From positions 5,580,001 to 5,644,000 of the forward strand of contig NZ_CP006704.1 in NCBI RefSeq assembly GCF_000739375.1: a DNA stretch of 64,000 nt. The letters are read 5' to 3'. The notes beneath the pieces were generated by a model, which was given only the letters and a program-made list of their open reading frames with translations, was not told the origin of the DNA and ran no database searches. Both the position numbers and the translations under genes were made by a program. The stretch comes from Comamonas testosteroni TK102. Lineage in GTDB: Bacteria > Pseudomonadota > Gammaproteobacteria > Burkholderiales > Burkholderiaceae_C. Shown here one piece after another: positions 27,025-35,763 of the stretch. How positions within the stretch are numbered: position 1 is the first letter of the stretch; each line of letters starts with the position of its first letter.

Positions 27025-28058
27025 GCTGCTGCCTGGCCGAGCTTTTGCGAATAGGCCACCAGCTCCTGGAGCTTGGCCAGTGCCGCGCCGCTATCGATGG
27101 CCTTCTGCGCACGCTCCAGGCCCTCTTCGATCGAGCCGGCCACATTGGCCGCATACAGGGCAGCGCCGGAGTTGAGACAGACGATATCGCGTGCCGGGCC
27201 TTGGTCCCCCTGCAGCACGCCCATCAGCATGGCCTTGGACTCCTCGGGGTTCTCGACCTTGAGCGAGCGCGTACCCGCCATGCGCAGGCCAAAGTCCTCG
27301 GGATGGACTTCATACTCGCGCACCACGCCGTCCTTGAGCTCGCCGACCAGCGTGCCCGCGCCCAGGCTGATCTCATCCAGACCGTCACGGCCGTAGACGA
27401 CCAGCGCATGCTCGGCGCCCAGGCGCTGCAGGGCACGCACCTGAATGCCGACCAGGTCTTCGTGGAACACGCCCATCAGGATATTGGGCGCGGATGCCGG
27501 GTTGGTAAGCGGGCCCAGGATGTTGAAGATGGTGCGCACGCCCAGTTCCTTGCGCACGGGGGCCACGTTCTTCATGGCAGGATGATGGTTGGGCGCAAAC
27601 ATGAAGCCTATGCCCACATCGCGTATGCAATCGGCTATTCGTGACGGGTTGAGGTTGATGTTGACGCCCAGCGCCTCCATGGCATCGGCGCTGCCCGACT
27701 TGCTGCTGACGCTGCGCCCGCCATGCTTACTCACCTTGCCGCCCGCCGCCGCAATCACAAAGATAGAGCAGGTGGAGATGTTGAAAGTGTTGGCGCCATC
27801 GCCGCCGGTGCCGACGATATCGACCAGATTCCTCTTGTCGTGCACGTTCACCTTGTTGGAGAACTCGCGCATCACCTCGGCCGCAGCCGAGATCTCGCCA
27901 ATGGTTTCCTTCTTCACGCGCAGGCCGGTGATGATGGAGGCCGTCATCACCGGCGAGAGCTCGCCGCGCATGATCATGCGCATCAGATGCAGCATTTCGT
28001 CATGGAAGATTTCACGATGCTCGATGGTTCGCTGCAGCGCTTCCTGGGGAGTGATCAT
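27021..28058 (-). CDS. trpD: Anthranilate phosphoribosyltransferase
   Basis: 345 aa. Transfers phosphoribosyl from PRPP to anthranilate. The PRPP-binding signature [18 protein letters not shown] is present, followed by [21 protein letters not shown] and [22 protein letters not shown] (quoted in part). Length and N-terminus [22 protein letters not shown] are normal. It is separated from trpG by a 117-nt repeat-bearing spacer (28059-28175) and overlaps the next small gene by four bases. Confidence 0.96.
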   Translation of the reverse strand: MITPQEALQRTIEHREIFHDEMLHLMRMIMRGELSPVMTASIITGLRVKKETIGEISAAAEVMREFSNKVNVHDKRNLVDIVGTGGDGANTFNISTCSIFVIAAAGGKVSKHGGRSVSSKSGSADAMEALGVNINLNPSRIADCIRDVGIGFMFAPNHHPAMKNVAPVRKELGVRTIFNILGPLTNPASAPNILMGVFHEDLVGIQVRALQRLGAEHALVVYGRDGLDEISLGAGTLVGELKDGVVREYEVHPEDFGLRMAGTRSLKVENPEESKAMLMGVLQGDQGPARDIVCLNSGAALYAANVAGSIEEGLERAQKAIDSGAALAKLQELVAYSQKLGQAAA

Positions 28059-28105
28059 TGCAATACCTCACTATGCTTTTAGGAGCTGCTTGCGCATACC
28101 AAAAA

Positions 28106-28163
28106 TTGATTTCCTATTGTTTTTATTCTGAAATCAAGCAGTGACAAGCGCTGGCAGCTATCA
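28106..28163. repeat. Dispersed intergenic repeat, family 1 (copy c)
   Basis: Inverted repeat TTGATTTC (28106-28113) / GAAATCAA (28130-28137) with a 16-nt loop, followed by AAGCGCTGGCAGCTATCAA (28145-28163). Same order and similar spacing as the copy at 6328-6381. It lies inside the trp operon between trpG and trpD, where the stem could influence mRNA stability or readthrough. Confidence 0.6.
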
Positions 28164-28175
28164 ATAAATCAGCGG

Positions 28176-28757
28176 TTATTTCTGCTCGAGAAAGTTCTTC
28201 AGCATGGCATGGCCATGCTCGGTCAGAATGCTCTCGGGGTGGAACTGCACGCCCTCGATGGCCAGTTCGCGATGGCGCACCCCCTGGATTTCACCATCTT
28301 CGCTGGTCGCCGTGATTTCAAGGCACTCGGGCAGCGTGTTCCGGTCTATGACCAGAGAGTGATAGCGGTTGACCGTGAACTGTCTGGGCAGGTCGGCAAA
28401 CACGCCCTTCTGGTCGGTGCTGATCACGCTGGTCTTGCCATGCATCTGCTGGCCAGCCCGGATGATGTCGCCGCCAAAGGCCGCGCCAATGCTCTGGTGC
28501 CCCAGGCAGACACCCAGAATCGGCAGCTTGCCCGCGAAATGCTTGATCGCCGCCACCGAGATGCCCGCCTCGTTGGGCGAGCAGGGGCCGGGCGAGATCA
28601 CCAACCGCTCGATGCCTTCGCGCGCGATCAGCGCCTCGACTTCGGCCACCGTGGTTTCGTCATTGCGCACCACAGTCACCTGCGCGCCCAGCTCGCCAAA
28701 GTACTGGACGATGTTGTAGGTAAAGCTGTCGTAGTTATCGACCATCAGCAGTTTCAT
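28176..28757 (-). CDS. trpG: Anthranilate synthase glutamine amidotransferase subunit
   Basis: 193 aa class I glutamine amidotransferase that feeds ammonia to TrpE. The nucleophile is in [16 protein letters not shown] and the catalytic His-Glu pair in [11 protein letters not shown]. The N-terminus [15 protein letters not shown] is canonical and fixes the start at complement 28755-28757. It follows the chorismate mutase gene by 4 nt. It may also serve PabB for folate synthesis, as in other bacteria with a single subunit (inference). Confidence 0.95.
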   Translation of the reverse strand: MKLLMVDNYDSFTYNIVQYFGELGAQVTVVRNDETTVAEVEALIAREGIERLVISPGPCSPNEAGISVAAIKHFAGKLPILGVCLGHQSIGAAFGGDIIRAGQQMHGKTSVISTDQKGVFADLPRQFTVNRYHSLVIDRNTLPECLEITATSEDGEIQGVRHRELAIEGVQFHPESILTEHGHAMLKNFLEQK

Positions 28758-28761
28758 GGTC

Positions 28762-29091
28762 TTACTCCCCTGATTTCTTGGGTTCACGCAGACGCGCAAA
28801 TTCCTGGTGTTCGTAGTCGATGCAGGCTTCCATCAGCGCACGATAGACGGTCTCCATCACATCGGGCTGGCCGCCCTCCTGCGCCGTGCGCTCACGCACG
28901 CGGCTGACGATGGCTTCGATGCGCGCCTCATCGCGCACCTGGCTTGCATCACCCTTGATGCGCGCTGCCTGCTGCATATAGCCGATGCGCGTGACCAGCA
29001 GCGGCACCAACACATCGTCGAGCGCATTCACGTTGCGGCGCACATCTTCCATGGTGGTGCAGTGCTGCACCTTCTCAATGGAACGATTCAT
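28762..29091 (-). CDS. AroQ-type chorismate mutase
   Basis: 109 aa, all-helical AroQ fold by sequence: [34 protein letters not shown] and RVRERTAQ (quoted in part). The Arg, Lys and Asp/Glu residues of the active site are in place. Converts chorismate to prephenate, the first step towards Phe and Tyr. Finding it between trpE and trpG, four bases before trpG, places the competing branch enzyme in the Trp operon. No signal peptide, so it is cytoplasmic. Confidence 0.88.
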   Translation of the reverse strand: MNRSIEKVQHCTTMEDVRRNVNALDDVLVPLLVTRIGYMQQAARIKGDASQVRDEARIEAIVSRVRERTAQEGGQPDVMETVYRALMEACIDYEHQEFARLREPKKSGE

Positions 29092-29149
29092 TGCATTTCT
29101 CCATCGCGTGGCAGGTCAGTCACTGCACTTGAAGCTGTTGCATCGCCTT

Positions 29150-29250
29150 GCAGGAGAGGGCCAGCAAGGGCCGCCCCGCAGCGTGGGCTGCCCCAGCAAA
29201 GGCCGTCGTCCCCCCTTCAAGGGAGAAGGTGCGCAGCGCCTCAGGGAGTA
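29150..29250 (-). repeat. Dispersed GC-rich intergenic repeat, family 2 (copy a)
   Basis: On the minus strand the trpE-chorismate mutase spacer (29092-29258) reads CCCTGAGGCGCTGCGC, then GGGGGGACGACGGCC, then GCGGGGCGGCCCTTGCTGG. The same blocks in the same order occur on the plus strand at about 57263-57335 in the etfB-etfA spacer. No coding frame. It lies within an operon, so it must be tolerated in transcripts. Confidence 0.6.
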
Positions 29251-29258
29251 GTCGTTTT

Positions 29259-30758
29259 TCATTCCAGACCTTCCTCAACCAGTTCTGCGGCGCGCAGCAG
29301 GGCGCGGGCCTTGTGCTCGGTCTCTCTCCATTCCAGCTCGGGCACGGAGTCGGCCACCACGCCGGCAGCGGCCTGCACATAGAGCACGTTGTCCTTGATG
29401 ACGCCGGTACGGATCGCAATCGCCAGATCCATGTCGCCGGCAAAGCTCAGATAGCCGCAGGCACCGCCGTAGATGCCGCGCTTGCTGGGTTCGAGCCGGT
29501 CGATGACTTCCATGGCATGCACCTTGGGAGCCCCCGTCAATGTGCCGGCGGGGAAGGTGGCCTTGAAGACATCCATATTGTCCATGCCGTCCTGCAAGAT
29601 GCCTTCCACATTGCTCACGATATGCATGACATGGCTGTAGCGCTCCACGGCAAAGGCCTCGGTCACCTTGACGCTGCCGGTCCTGGCAATGCGGCCGATA
29701 TCGTTGCGTGCCAGATCGATCAGCATCACATGCTCGGCACGCTCCTTGGGGTCGGCGATCAGTTCCTGCTCGGTGGCCTTGTCGGCCTCCACCGTATTGC
29801 CGCGCGGACGGGTGCCGGCCAGGGGGCGGATCGTGACCTTCTGGCCGTCGGGCGTGCGCTCCTGGCGCACCAGAATCTCCGGGCTGGCCCCCACCACATG
29901 GAAATCTCCGAAATGGTAGAAGTACATATAGGGGCTGGGGTTGAGCGAGCGCAGCGCGCGGTACAGCGACAGCGGCGAGGCCGTGAAACGCTTGTGAATG
30001 CGCTGGCCTACCTGCACCTGCATGAAGTCGCCCGCCGCAATCAGCTCCTTGGCTTTTTGCACGGCGTCCAGATAGTCCTGCTTGTCGAAGCTGCGCTCTG
30101 CGGGATAGCTCTCGCCGGCACGGATCTGCGGCGCGCTGACCGAATAGCGCAGCTGGTCCTTGAGCTGGCGCAGGCGCTTCTTGGCGCGGGTATAGGCTTC
30201 GGCCTCGCCGGGGTTGGCGTAGACGATGAGGTAGAGCTTGCCCGAGAGGTTGTCGATGACGGCGACCTCTTCGCACTGCAGCAGCATGATGTCGGGGGTG
30301 CCCAGGCTGTCGGGCGGACAGCTGTTCTCCAGCTTTTTCTCGATATAGCGCACGGCGTCATAGCCGAAATAGCCGGCCAGACCGCCGCAAAAACGCGGCA
30401 TGCCCGGCGTGACGGCCACCTTGAAGCGCTGCTGATAGGCCGCGATGAAGTCCAGCGGATTGCCGCCGGCTGTCTCCACCACCTTGCCATCGGTCACGAC
30501 CTCGGTCCTGGCCTGGTCACCGAAGCCCGAGGCGCGCACAAAGCTGCGTGCCGGCAGGCCGATGAAGCTGTAGCGGCCGAAGCGCTCGCCGCCGACGACG
30601 GATTCCAGCAGAAAGCTGTACTTGCCGTCGCCATTGGCATGGGCCAGCTTGAGATAGAGGGACAGCGGAGTTTCGAGGTCGGCAAAGGCCTCGATCAGCA
30701 GCGGGATGCGGTTATAGCCTTGGGCCGCAAGCGATTTGAATTCCAGTTCCGTGATCAC
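29259..30758 (-). CDS. trpE: Anthranilate synthase component I
   Basis: 499 aa from a GTG start (complement 30756-30758) with GGAG eight bases upstream; an ATG seven codons earlier is an alternative. It forms anthranilate from chorismate with TrpG-supplied ammonia. The N-terminal half contains the feedback site region (LETPLSLYLKLA, LLESVVGGERFGRYSF). The C-terminal catalytic half has RPLAGTRPRG, LIDLARNDIGR, GTLTGAPKVHAMEVID and RGIYGGACGYL. It is the first trp gene of this minus-strand run. Confidence 0.95.
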   Translation of the reverse strand: MITELEFKSLAAQGYNRIPLLIEAFADLETPLSLYLKLAHANGDGKYSFLLESVVGGERFGRYSFIGLPARSFVRASGFGDQARTEVVTDGKVVETAGGNPLDFIAAYQQRFKVAVTPGMPRFCGGLAGYFGYDAVRYIEKKLENSCPPDSLGTPDIMLLQCEEVAVIDNLSGKLYLIVYANPGEAEAYTRAKKRLRQLKDQLRYSVSAPQIRAGESYPAERSFDKQDYLDAVQKAKELIAAGDFMQVQVGQRIHKRFTASPLSLYRALRSLNPSPYMYFYHFGDFHVVGASPEILVRQERTPDGQKVTIRPLAGTRPRGNTVEADKATEQELIADPKERAEHVMLIDLARNDIGRIARTGSVKVTEAFAVERYSHVMHIVSNVEGILQDGMDNMDVFKATFPAGTLTGAPKVHAMEVIDRLEPSKRGIYGGACGYLSFAGDMDLAIAIRTGVIKDNVLYVQAAAGVVADSVPELEWRETEHKARALLRAAELVEEGLE

Positions 30759-31186
30759 GAGAGAAGCTCCGGGAGTCATGGCGCATGGTGCATCTGCACA
30801 AGTTTGATTGCGAAGCAGATGACGCGTTTGAAGAGAGGATGCGCCGGTTCATTCCAATTGGCCCGAAGTATGCAACGCATGGGGCCGCGGGGTGCACGCC
30901 GGGCTCGTGCCGGGTGCTTCAGCAGTTCAGATGTGCAGGCTTACGCCAGGGCCAGGCTCCCCGGTCTCCACAACCTGCATTGAACGTGCGATGAATGAAC
31001 ATGATGCGGACAGTGTAGCGCATAGCGCCGACGCGCAAACAATGACGCTTCTATGCCGTGCAATGACTTCCATGCTGGGGACAGTCCTTATTGCGATGAA
31101 ATCTGGCAGACACAAATATGCACGACCGTTCGCAATTCAAGGCCACCTGCAGAGCGGCCAGGAACAACCAACACGAGGAGACATTC
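30759..31186. other. Spacer upstream of trpE with a possible leader peptide
   Basis: A 428-nt divergent spacer between trpE (minus) and the chalcone-isomerase-like gene (plus). On the minus strand an ATG at complement 31000-31002 opens a 27-codon frame ending at 30919 that contains Trp-Pro-Trp (W17, W19), the kind of signal used in trp attenuation. A GC-rich imperfect hairpin (about 30895-30920) follows it, but without a T-run, and the ATG lacks a clear ribosome-binding site. A possible -10 box TACACT lies at complement 31012-31017. No gene otherwise. Confidence 0.3.
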
Positions 31187-31792
31187 ATGCCCAGCTTACG
31201 TTGGCCACAGGCTTTGCTGCTGGCTGCAGCGCTTGCCAGCTTTGCCCTCCATGCTCAGGAGCGCCCGACTGAACCCGTCAAGTTGCATGGTGTGAACTAC
31301 GCACCCAGCTTGCAGTTGCAGGGTCAGGCCCTGCAGCTCAACGGTGCAGGCACACGTTACAAGGCCGTTTTCAAGGTCTATACCGCCGGCCTGTATCTGG
31401 AAAAGCCGGCGCGCAGCCTGCAGGAAATCGCCGCCCTGCCCGGTCCCAAGCGCATCAGCGTGACCATGCTGCGCGATATCGACTCGGCCGAGCTGGGCAA
31501 GCTGTTCTCACGCGGCATGGAAGACAATATGGAGCGGGCAGCCTTCTCCAAGCTGATTCCAGGGGTGATGCGCATGAGCGAGATCTTCACCCAGCACAAA
31601 AAGCTGCTTGCAGGCGAGACCTTCATGGTGGACTGGCTGCCCGGCCAGGGCACCATCGTGACCGTCAAGGGCCAGCCACAGGGCGAGGCCTTCAAGGAGC
31701 CCGAATTCTTCAACGCCCTGCTCGGCATCTGGCTGGGCCCCAGGCCCGCCGATCAGCAGCTCAAGAAAGCGCTGCTGGGCGAGGCCGGCTGA
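31187..31792 (+). CDS. Exported chalcone-isomerase-like protein
   Basis: 201 aa with a Sec signal peptide (MPSLRWPQALLLAAALASFALHA, cleavage after HA; described for position) and a chalcone isomerase-like fold domain (PF16036 type): VFKVYTAGLYLEKPARS, GPKRISVTMLRDID, then FNALLGIWLGPRPADQQLKKALLG at the C-terminus (quoted in part). Bacterial members are periplasmic and have no demonstrated flavonoid activity. The ATG has GAGGAG six bases upstream. Convergent with speDE, one base apart. Confidence 0.85.
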   Translation: MPSLRWPQALLLAAALASFALHAQERPTEPVKLHGVNYAPSLQLQGQALQLNGAGTRYKAVFKVYTAGLYLEKPARSLQEIAALPGPKRISVTMLRDIDSAELGKLFSRGMEDNMERAAFSKLIPGVMRMSEIFTQHKKLLAGETFMVDWLPGQGTIVTVKGQPQGEAFKEPEFFNALLGIWLGPRPADQQLKKALLGEAG

Positions 31793-31793
31793 C

Positions 31794-33059
31794 TCACTTG
31801 AGCAGCTCGCGGTAATAGTTGGGCAGCGCAAACAGCGCGCCGTGCACCTGCTCGTTGTAATACTGCAGATCCCGCACCTTGCGCTGCCTGAGGCGTTCGG
31901 CCAGCTGCTGCGCCTTCGGCTCCAGCGGATCGAGCTCATCGGAGGCCACGGCCAGCCCCCAGTAAGCACCGTAAAGCGGAATGTAGAGGCCGTAGCAGCG
32001 CACCACGGCAAACTGCTGACGCAGGCTGCGCACCAGTTCAGCCACCTGCGGGCCGTGGAAGACGGGACTGCCCAGATGCAGCACCAGCGCGCCGCCCGGT
32101 GCCAGCACACGCTTCATGCATGCCAGCGAGTCAGGCGCATACAGGGCGCTGGCCGGGGTGTCTGGATCGGTCAGATCCATCAGCGCCAGATCGAAGCGCT
32201 CATCGGTTGCCTCCATCAGGGCCAGACCGTCGCCTATGCAGACCTCGACACGGACATCATCGAGCGCGCCGCGATGCACGGCTTGCAGATGCTGGCGCGA
32301 GAACTGCACCACGGCCTCGTCCAGCTCGGCCAGCACCACGCGCTCGATGCTCGGATGCTTGAGCAGCTCCTCCGCGGCCCCGCCATCGCCGCCTCCCAGA
32401 ATCAAGGCCTTGCGCGGCGCGGGGTGGGCCATGGCGGCCGGATGCACCAGCGCCTCGTGATAGAAAAACTCCTCGCCCTCGAAGGTCATGAAGCAATCAT
32501 CCAGACGCAGCACCTTGCCGAACTGCGGCGTCTGCAATAGATCCAGCTTCTGATACGGGGTCTGCCGCGTCTGCAGCGCCGTGGCGCGGTAACCAAAGCG
32601 CGCATGGGGCGTGAGCTGCTCCATGGCCCAGCCGGATTCGGGCCCGGGTGCAGGGTCCACGTCGTGGTCTGCCGGCTGCGCCATGCCGATGTCGCCGCGC
32701 ATCAATTGCTGGCGCAACACCTTTCGGGGCGAGAAAGCGTCGATCACGCCGTCCATCAGCCTGCGGGCCTTGCCCGAGTTGTCGGCGGAGAAATTGCACA
32801 CATAGACGTCGATGGTGACACTGCCCGTCTCGGGCCAGGTATGTATGGCCAGATGGGACTCCGCCAGCAGCACCGTACCCGTCACCCCGCCAGGCTGGCC
32901 TTCATAGGGCGGGAACTTTACCCAGGTGTCATCCACCAGGGTCAGCCCCGAGGCCGCAGTCTGTTCGCGGCAAAGCCCGGCGATGGCATCGGCATCGAGC
33001 ATGTAGCGCTCGCAGCCTGCGCATTGGTAAAGGTCGGCAGTCAGGTGCAGTCCGTGCAT
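31794..33059 (-). CDS. speDE: Fused S-adenosylmethionine decarboxylase-spermidine synthase
   Basis: 421 aa. Residues 1-120 are an AdoMetDC proenzyme domain (MHGLHLTADLYQC) with the processing site E67-S68 in AESHLAIHTWPE. S68, H73 and C88 keep the spacing of the catalytic residues of bacterial class 1b enzymes. Residues 165-421 are a spermidine synthase domain with the decarboxylated-SAM loop LILGGGDGGAAEELL and LALMDLTDPDTPASALY. Self-cleavage would leave a beta chain and a pyruvoyl alpha chain fused to SpeE, channelling decarboxylated SAM. The frame is open upstream to 33146, but the ATG at complement 33057-33059 matches the family. Confidence 0.9.
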   Translation of the reverse strand: MHGLHLTADLYQCAGCERYMLDADAIAGLCREQTAASGLTLVDDTWVKFPPYEGQPGGVTGTVLLAESHLAIHTWPETGSVTIDVYVCNFSADNSGKARRLMDGVIDAFSPRKVLRQQLMRGDIGMAQPADHDVDPAPGPESGWAMEQLTPHARFGYRATALQTRQTPYQKLDLLQTPQFGKVLRLDDCFMTFEGEEFFYHEALVHPAAMAHPAPRKALILGGGDGGAAEELLKHPSIERVVLAELDEAVVQFSRQHLQAVHRGALDDVRVEVCIGDGLALMEATDERFDLALMDLTDPDTPASALYAPDSLACMKRVLAPGGALVLHLGSPVFHGPQVAELVRSLRQQFAVVRCYGLYIPLYGAYWGLAVASDELDPLEPKAQQLAERLRQRKVRDLQYYNEQVHGALFALPNYYRELLK

Positions 33060-33197
33060 GTGGCGCGAGTCCCCCTTCGTACTCTGCCGGCTGCAAGGCG
33101 ATGCACGAGCCGGCATTGGTTCAAACAAAGCCGATGACTCTAGCAAATATGCTTATCCGCACTCTTTCTTGCCAGATATGCAGACCAACAGACAGCA

Positions 33198-33878
33198 TCA
33201 CACTGCAAGTTGCGCCAGGGAATCCAGATGGGCCCTGGCCTCGACCGCCGTGATGGGCTCGCCGTGGTTGTAGCCATAGGTCATCAGCACCACGGGGCAG
33301 CCTGCGGCATGGGCGGCCTGGGCATCGTTGCTGGAGTCACCCACCATCAGCGTGCGCGCGGGCTCGCTGCCCAGAGCCTTGCAGGTCTCGACCAGCGGCA
33401 TGGGGTCGGGCTTTTTGCGCGCGAAGGAGTCGCCGCCGAACACGCAGTCGAAGAAGCCGTCCAGCCCCTTGGCGGCCAGCAGGGGCTGGGCAAAGGACAA
33501 AGGCTTGTTGGTCAGACAGGCCATGCGCAGCCCCAGGGACTGGAGTGCCTGCAGACCTTCGGCCACGCCCGGATAGACATCGGCAAACTGGCCGTTGATG
33601 GCCAGGTAATGGTGCTCATAACGCTGCCAGGCCCGGGGATACAGGGCATCGATGTCCGGCGCCTGCACATGCGCCAGCACGGAGCGGATCAGATGCTCGC
33701 TGCCCTTTCCCACCATGTTCTCGATGATCTGCGGCTTGATGGCCGGCAATTGCAGATCGGTCAGCATGCGGTTGAGCGCTTCGGCAAAGTCACCCAGCGT
33801 GTTCACCATGGTGCCATCGAGGTCGACCATGACGGCATCCAGTTCCAGGTGGAGCAACGGAATAAAGTTTCGAATCAC
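33198..33878 (-). CDS. gph: Phosphoglycolate phosphatase, HAD family
   Basis: 226 aa. HAD hydrolase with motif I DLDGTMVNT (nucleophile Asp at residue 19), motif II LTNKPLSF, motif III KKPDPMPL and motif IV MVGDSSNDAQAA. Dephosphorylates 2-phosphoglycolate from DNA repair or oxygenation. The GTG start (complement 33876-33878) is tentative because the first 15 residues are not conserved; ATG at codon 17 would remove them. It is located upstream of speDE on the same strand. Three AACTTTATTC direct repeats surround the start (see 33860-33933). Confidence 0.88.
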   Translation of the reverse strand: MIRNFIPLLHLELDAVMVDLDGTMVNTLGDFAEALNRMLTDLQLPAIKPQIIENMVGKGSEHLIRSVLAHVQAPDIDALYPRAWQRYEHHYLAINGQFADVYPGVAEGLQALQSLGLRMACLTNKPLSFAQPLLAAKGLDGFFDCVFGGDSFARKKPDPMPLVETCKALGSEPARTLMVGDSSNDAQAAHAAGCPVVLMTYGYNHGEPITAVEARAHLDSLAQLAV

Positions 33879-33933
33879 AGAATAAAGTTGAAAATTTTTC
33901 GAAGGCGTATCGTACGCCTCAGAGAATAAAGTT
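33860..33933 (-). repeat. Three direct repeats and a small hairpin at the gph start
   Basis: The decamer AACTTTATTC (minus strand) occurs at 33860-33869, 33880-33889 and 33924-33933. Between the second and third copies is a hairpin GGCGTA (33904-33909) / TACGCC (33913-33918). The first copy lies inside the gph 5' coding region. It could be a regulator site or a decayed repeat; no known motif was recognised. Confidence 0.45.
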
Positions 33934-34241
33934 TAAAACGGGTCTCTTCACCTGAAATTTGCTTGGCCAACGACACTGAGCTTCATTTGCATCCGAGACT
34001 CTATGGAGGCCGTACTGCGCTAGACATTTGACGGACTCCTAGTCCAATTTGATGGCAGTGCGTGGCTGAACGTAAAGCCCCATAAATTTAAGTGCTAGTT
34101 TTCCAGCAAGGAACCTTCGCGAGGAGCCCAAGAGACCTTACTGACTGAGCCGACTACTGAGCGCATCTATAGGACTTGCAGTGGCCGTGCGAGTTTTTAC
34201 TGCAAAGCTATTTGGCTTCAGCTAGAGCATGAAGGAAGAAA
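33934..34241. other. Spacer between gph and the LysR gene, no gene seen
   Basis: About 300 nt of lower-GC sequence at the transition from housekeeping to accessory DNA. Stops are frequent in all frames and no conserved frame, tRNA or clear terminator was seen. Confidence 0.6.
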
Positions 34242-35165
34242 TCATGAAGCACCGAGGCAGTCAGGATGGATGTGAAGTTGCCCCCTGAGCGCTTGAACAA
34301 CCAGAGTAAATGCTGGTGATGGCTGACGCCTGCTTGGGTAGTACAGGTGGTAGCCGTCAAACTTTGGACACCAATCCTCAAGCACGCGCGCAAGTCGGCC
34401 ATCTTTCAGATAGGTCATCAACTCGTCCTCCGGCAGCAGCGTGATACCTAATCCCGCCAATGCAGCATCAATCTGGGGCTGGGTCGTGTTGAAGATCAAT
34501 TGACCATCCACACGGACATTCATCTTTTTCCCTCGACGCGCGAAATCCCATACATAGAGGCCACCTGAACTTTGCATGCGCTGGTTGATGCACTGGTGCT
34601 TCATCAGGTCCTGGGGCATCTTGGGTTTGCCATTTCTCGCAAAGTATTCTGGGGATGCCACCACCGCCAAGCGCATGGGAGGCCCAATGGGTACAGCAAT
34701 CATGTCCTTGTCGATGGTCTTGCCCAGTCGTACACCGGCATCGAACCGGTCTGCCACGATGTCGCGAAAACCGTAGTTCACATCGAACTCCAGTTTGATG
34801 TCGGGGTAGGCACGCAGCAAAGCTGTGAGCTTGGGTAGCAACACGCTGTGCAGCACATAGTCGCCACAGGTGATGCGTACCGTGCCGGCGGGTTTGTCTC
34901 GCAACTCGGTCAAGGCATCAAGCTCGGCCTCAATTTCGTCGAAGCGGTTACCGATGGCCTGCAACAGCCGCTCTCCTGCTGGAGTCGCGGAGACGCTACG
35001 CGTTGTACGGGTGAGCAAGCGGATCTCCAACCGTTCTTCCAGCGCGCGGATTGTCTGACTCAAAGCAGACTGGGTCACGCCAAGAGCCGCTGCGGCACGG
35101 GTGAAACTGCCTTCACGCGCGACAGTGACGAAAGACCATAAGTCATCAAGATTGCGTCGAGCCAT
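34242..35165 (-). CDS. LysR-family transcriptional regulator
   Basis: 307 aa. N-terminal helix-turn-helix at about 5-63 (LWSFVTVAREGSFTRAAAALGVTQSALSQTIRALE, quoted in part), then a periplasmic-binding-protein-like effector domain (GTVRITCGDYVLHSVLLPKL and VRLGKTIDKDMIAVPIGPP). It belongs to the CrgA/DmlR-like group by the TRSVSATPAGERLL stretch. It is divergent from the cyclophilin-like/hydrolase/MFS genes, which it probably controls through the inverted repeat at 35198-35220. The effector is unknown. Confidence 0.9.
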   Translation of the reverse strand: MARRNLDDLWSFVTVAREGSFTRAAAALGVTQSALSQTIRALEERLEIRLLTRTTRSVSATPAGERLLQAIGNRFDEIEAELDALTELRDKPAGTVRITCGDYVLHSVLLPKLTALLRAYPDIKLEFDVNYGFRDIVADRFDAGVRLGKTIDKDMIAVPIGPPMRLAVVASPEYFARNGKPKMPQDLMKHQCINQRMQSSGGLYVWDFARRGKKMNVRVDGQLIFNTTQPQIDAALAGLGITLLPEDELMTYLKDGRLARVLEDWCPKFDGYHLYYPSRRQPSPAFTLVVQALRGQLHIHPDCLGAS

Positions 35166-35197
35166 GTGGATATTTTTTCATGAGCACTAATTAGTCA

Positions 35198-35220
35198 TTC
35201 TTATAGGCCATTTAAGAATT
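35198..35220. promoter_or_regulatory. Candidate LysR operator
   Basis: Perfect 7-bp inverted repeat ATTCTTA (35198-35204) / TAAGAAT (35214-35220) spaced by nine bases, containing a T-N11-A core, in the 98-nt divergent spacer between the LysR gene and the cyclophilin-like gene. This is the usual form and place of a LysR autoregulatory site. Confidence 0.55.
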
Positions 35221-35263
35221 CATTAGCTAGTCATAGACAAAGGAATTCGCAAGAATCTTGGCA

Positions 35264-35728
35264 ATGAAGAAGCCAATTCATTTCCTGCTCGTGAATGCAC
35301 TGTTGGGCCTGGCTGCTTGTTCAACAAACCTCGCTGTTGCCCATTCAGCAACTGCCTGCTGCAAAGAGACGTTCATGAAGATTCGCCTGACTGTCGATGG
35401 ACAGACCGCAAATGCCACGCTCTATGACAACGCCGCAGCCCGCGATTTCGCCTTCTTGCTACCGCTGTCTCTCACGCTGGAGGACTACGACGTTATTGAG
35501 CGGGTTTCCAGGCTGCCACGCAAGTTGTCGCTTCAGGGGGCTCCGGACGGGATGGCGCCCGCTGCGGGTGAGCTGACTCACTACGCCCCCTGGAGCAATC
35601 TGGCCATCTTCATCAAGCCGCGCTCGTACTCGCGCAGCTTGCTGCCCCTGGGCAAGGTGGACGATGGGCTGTCAATTCTGGCGCGTCCTGGCCCATACAA
35701 AGTTCACATCGAGCGTGCCATTCCTTAA
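35264..35728 (+). CDS. Cyclophilin-like fold lipoprotein
   Basis: 154 aa. A signal peptide ends in a lipobox-like LAAC (about residues 17-20), giving a probable lipoprotein. The domain MKIRLTVDGQTANATLYDNAAARDFAFLLPL onward (quoted in part), with YDVIERVSRLPRKL and LLPLGKVDDGLSIL, matches the cyclophilin-like family (PF18050), which lacks shown isomerase activity. The ATG at 35264 is used; a TTG two codons earlier is possible. First gene of a three-gene unit with the hydrolase-fold protein and the MFS transporter. Confidence 0.75.
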   Translation: MKKPIHFLLVNALLGLAACSTNLAVAHSATACCKETFMKIRLTVDGQTANATLYDNAAARDFAFLLPLSLTLEDYDVIERVSRLPRKLSLQGAPDGMAPAAGELTHYAPWSNLAIFIKPRSYSRSLLPLGKVDDGLSILARPGPYKVHIERAIP

Positions 35729-35763
35729 ACGGCCCAGAACACACTGGACGAGAGATACCCAAT

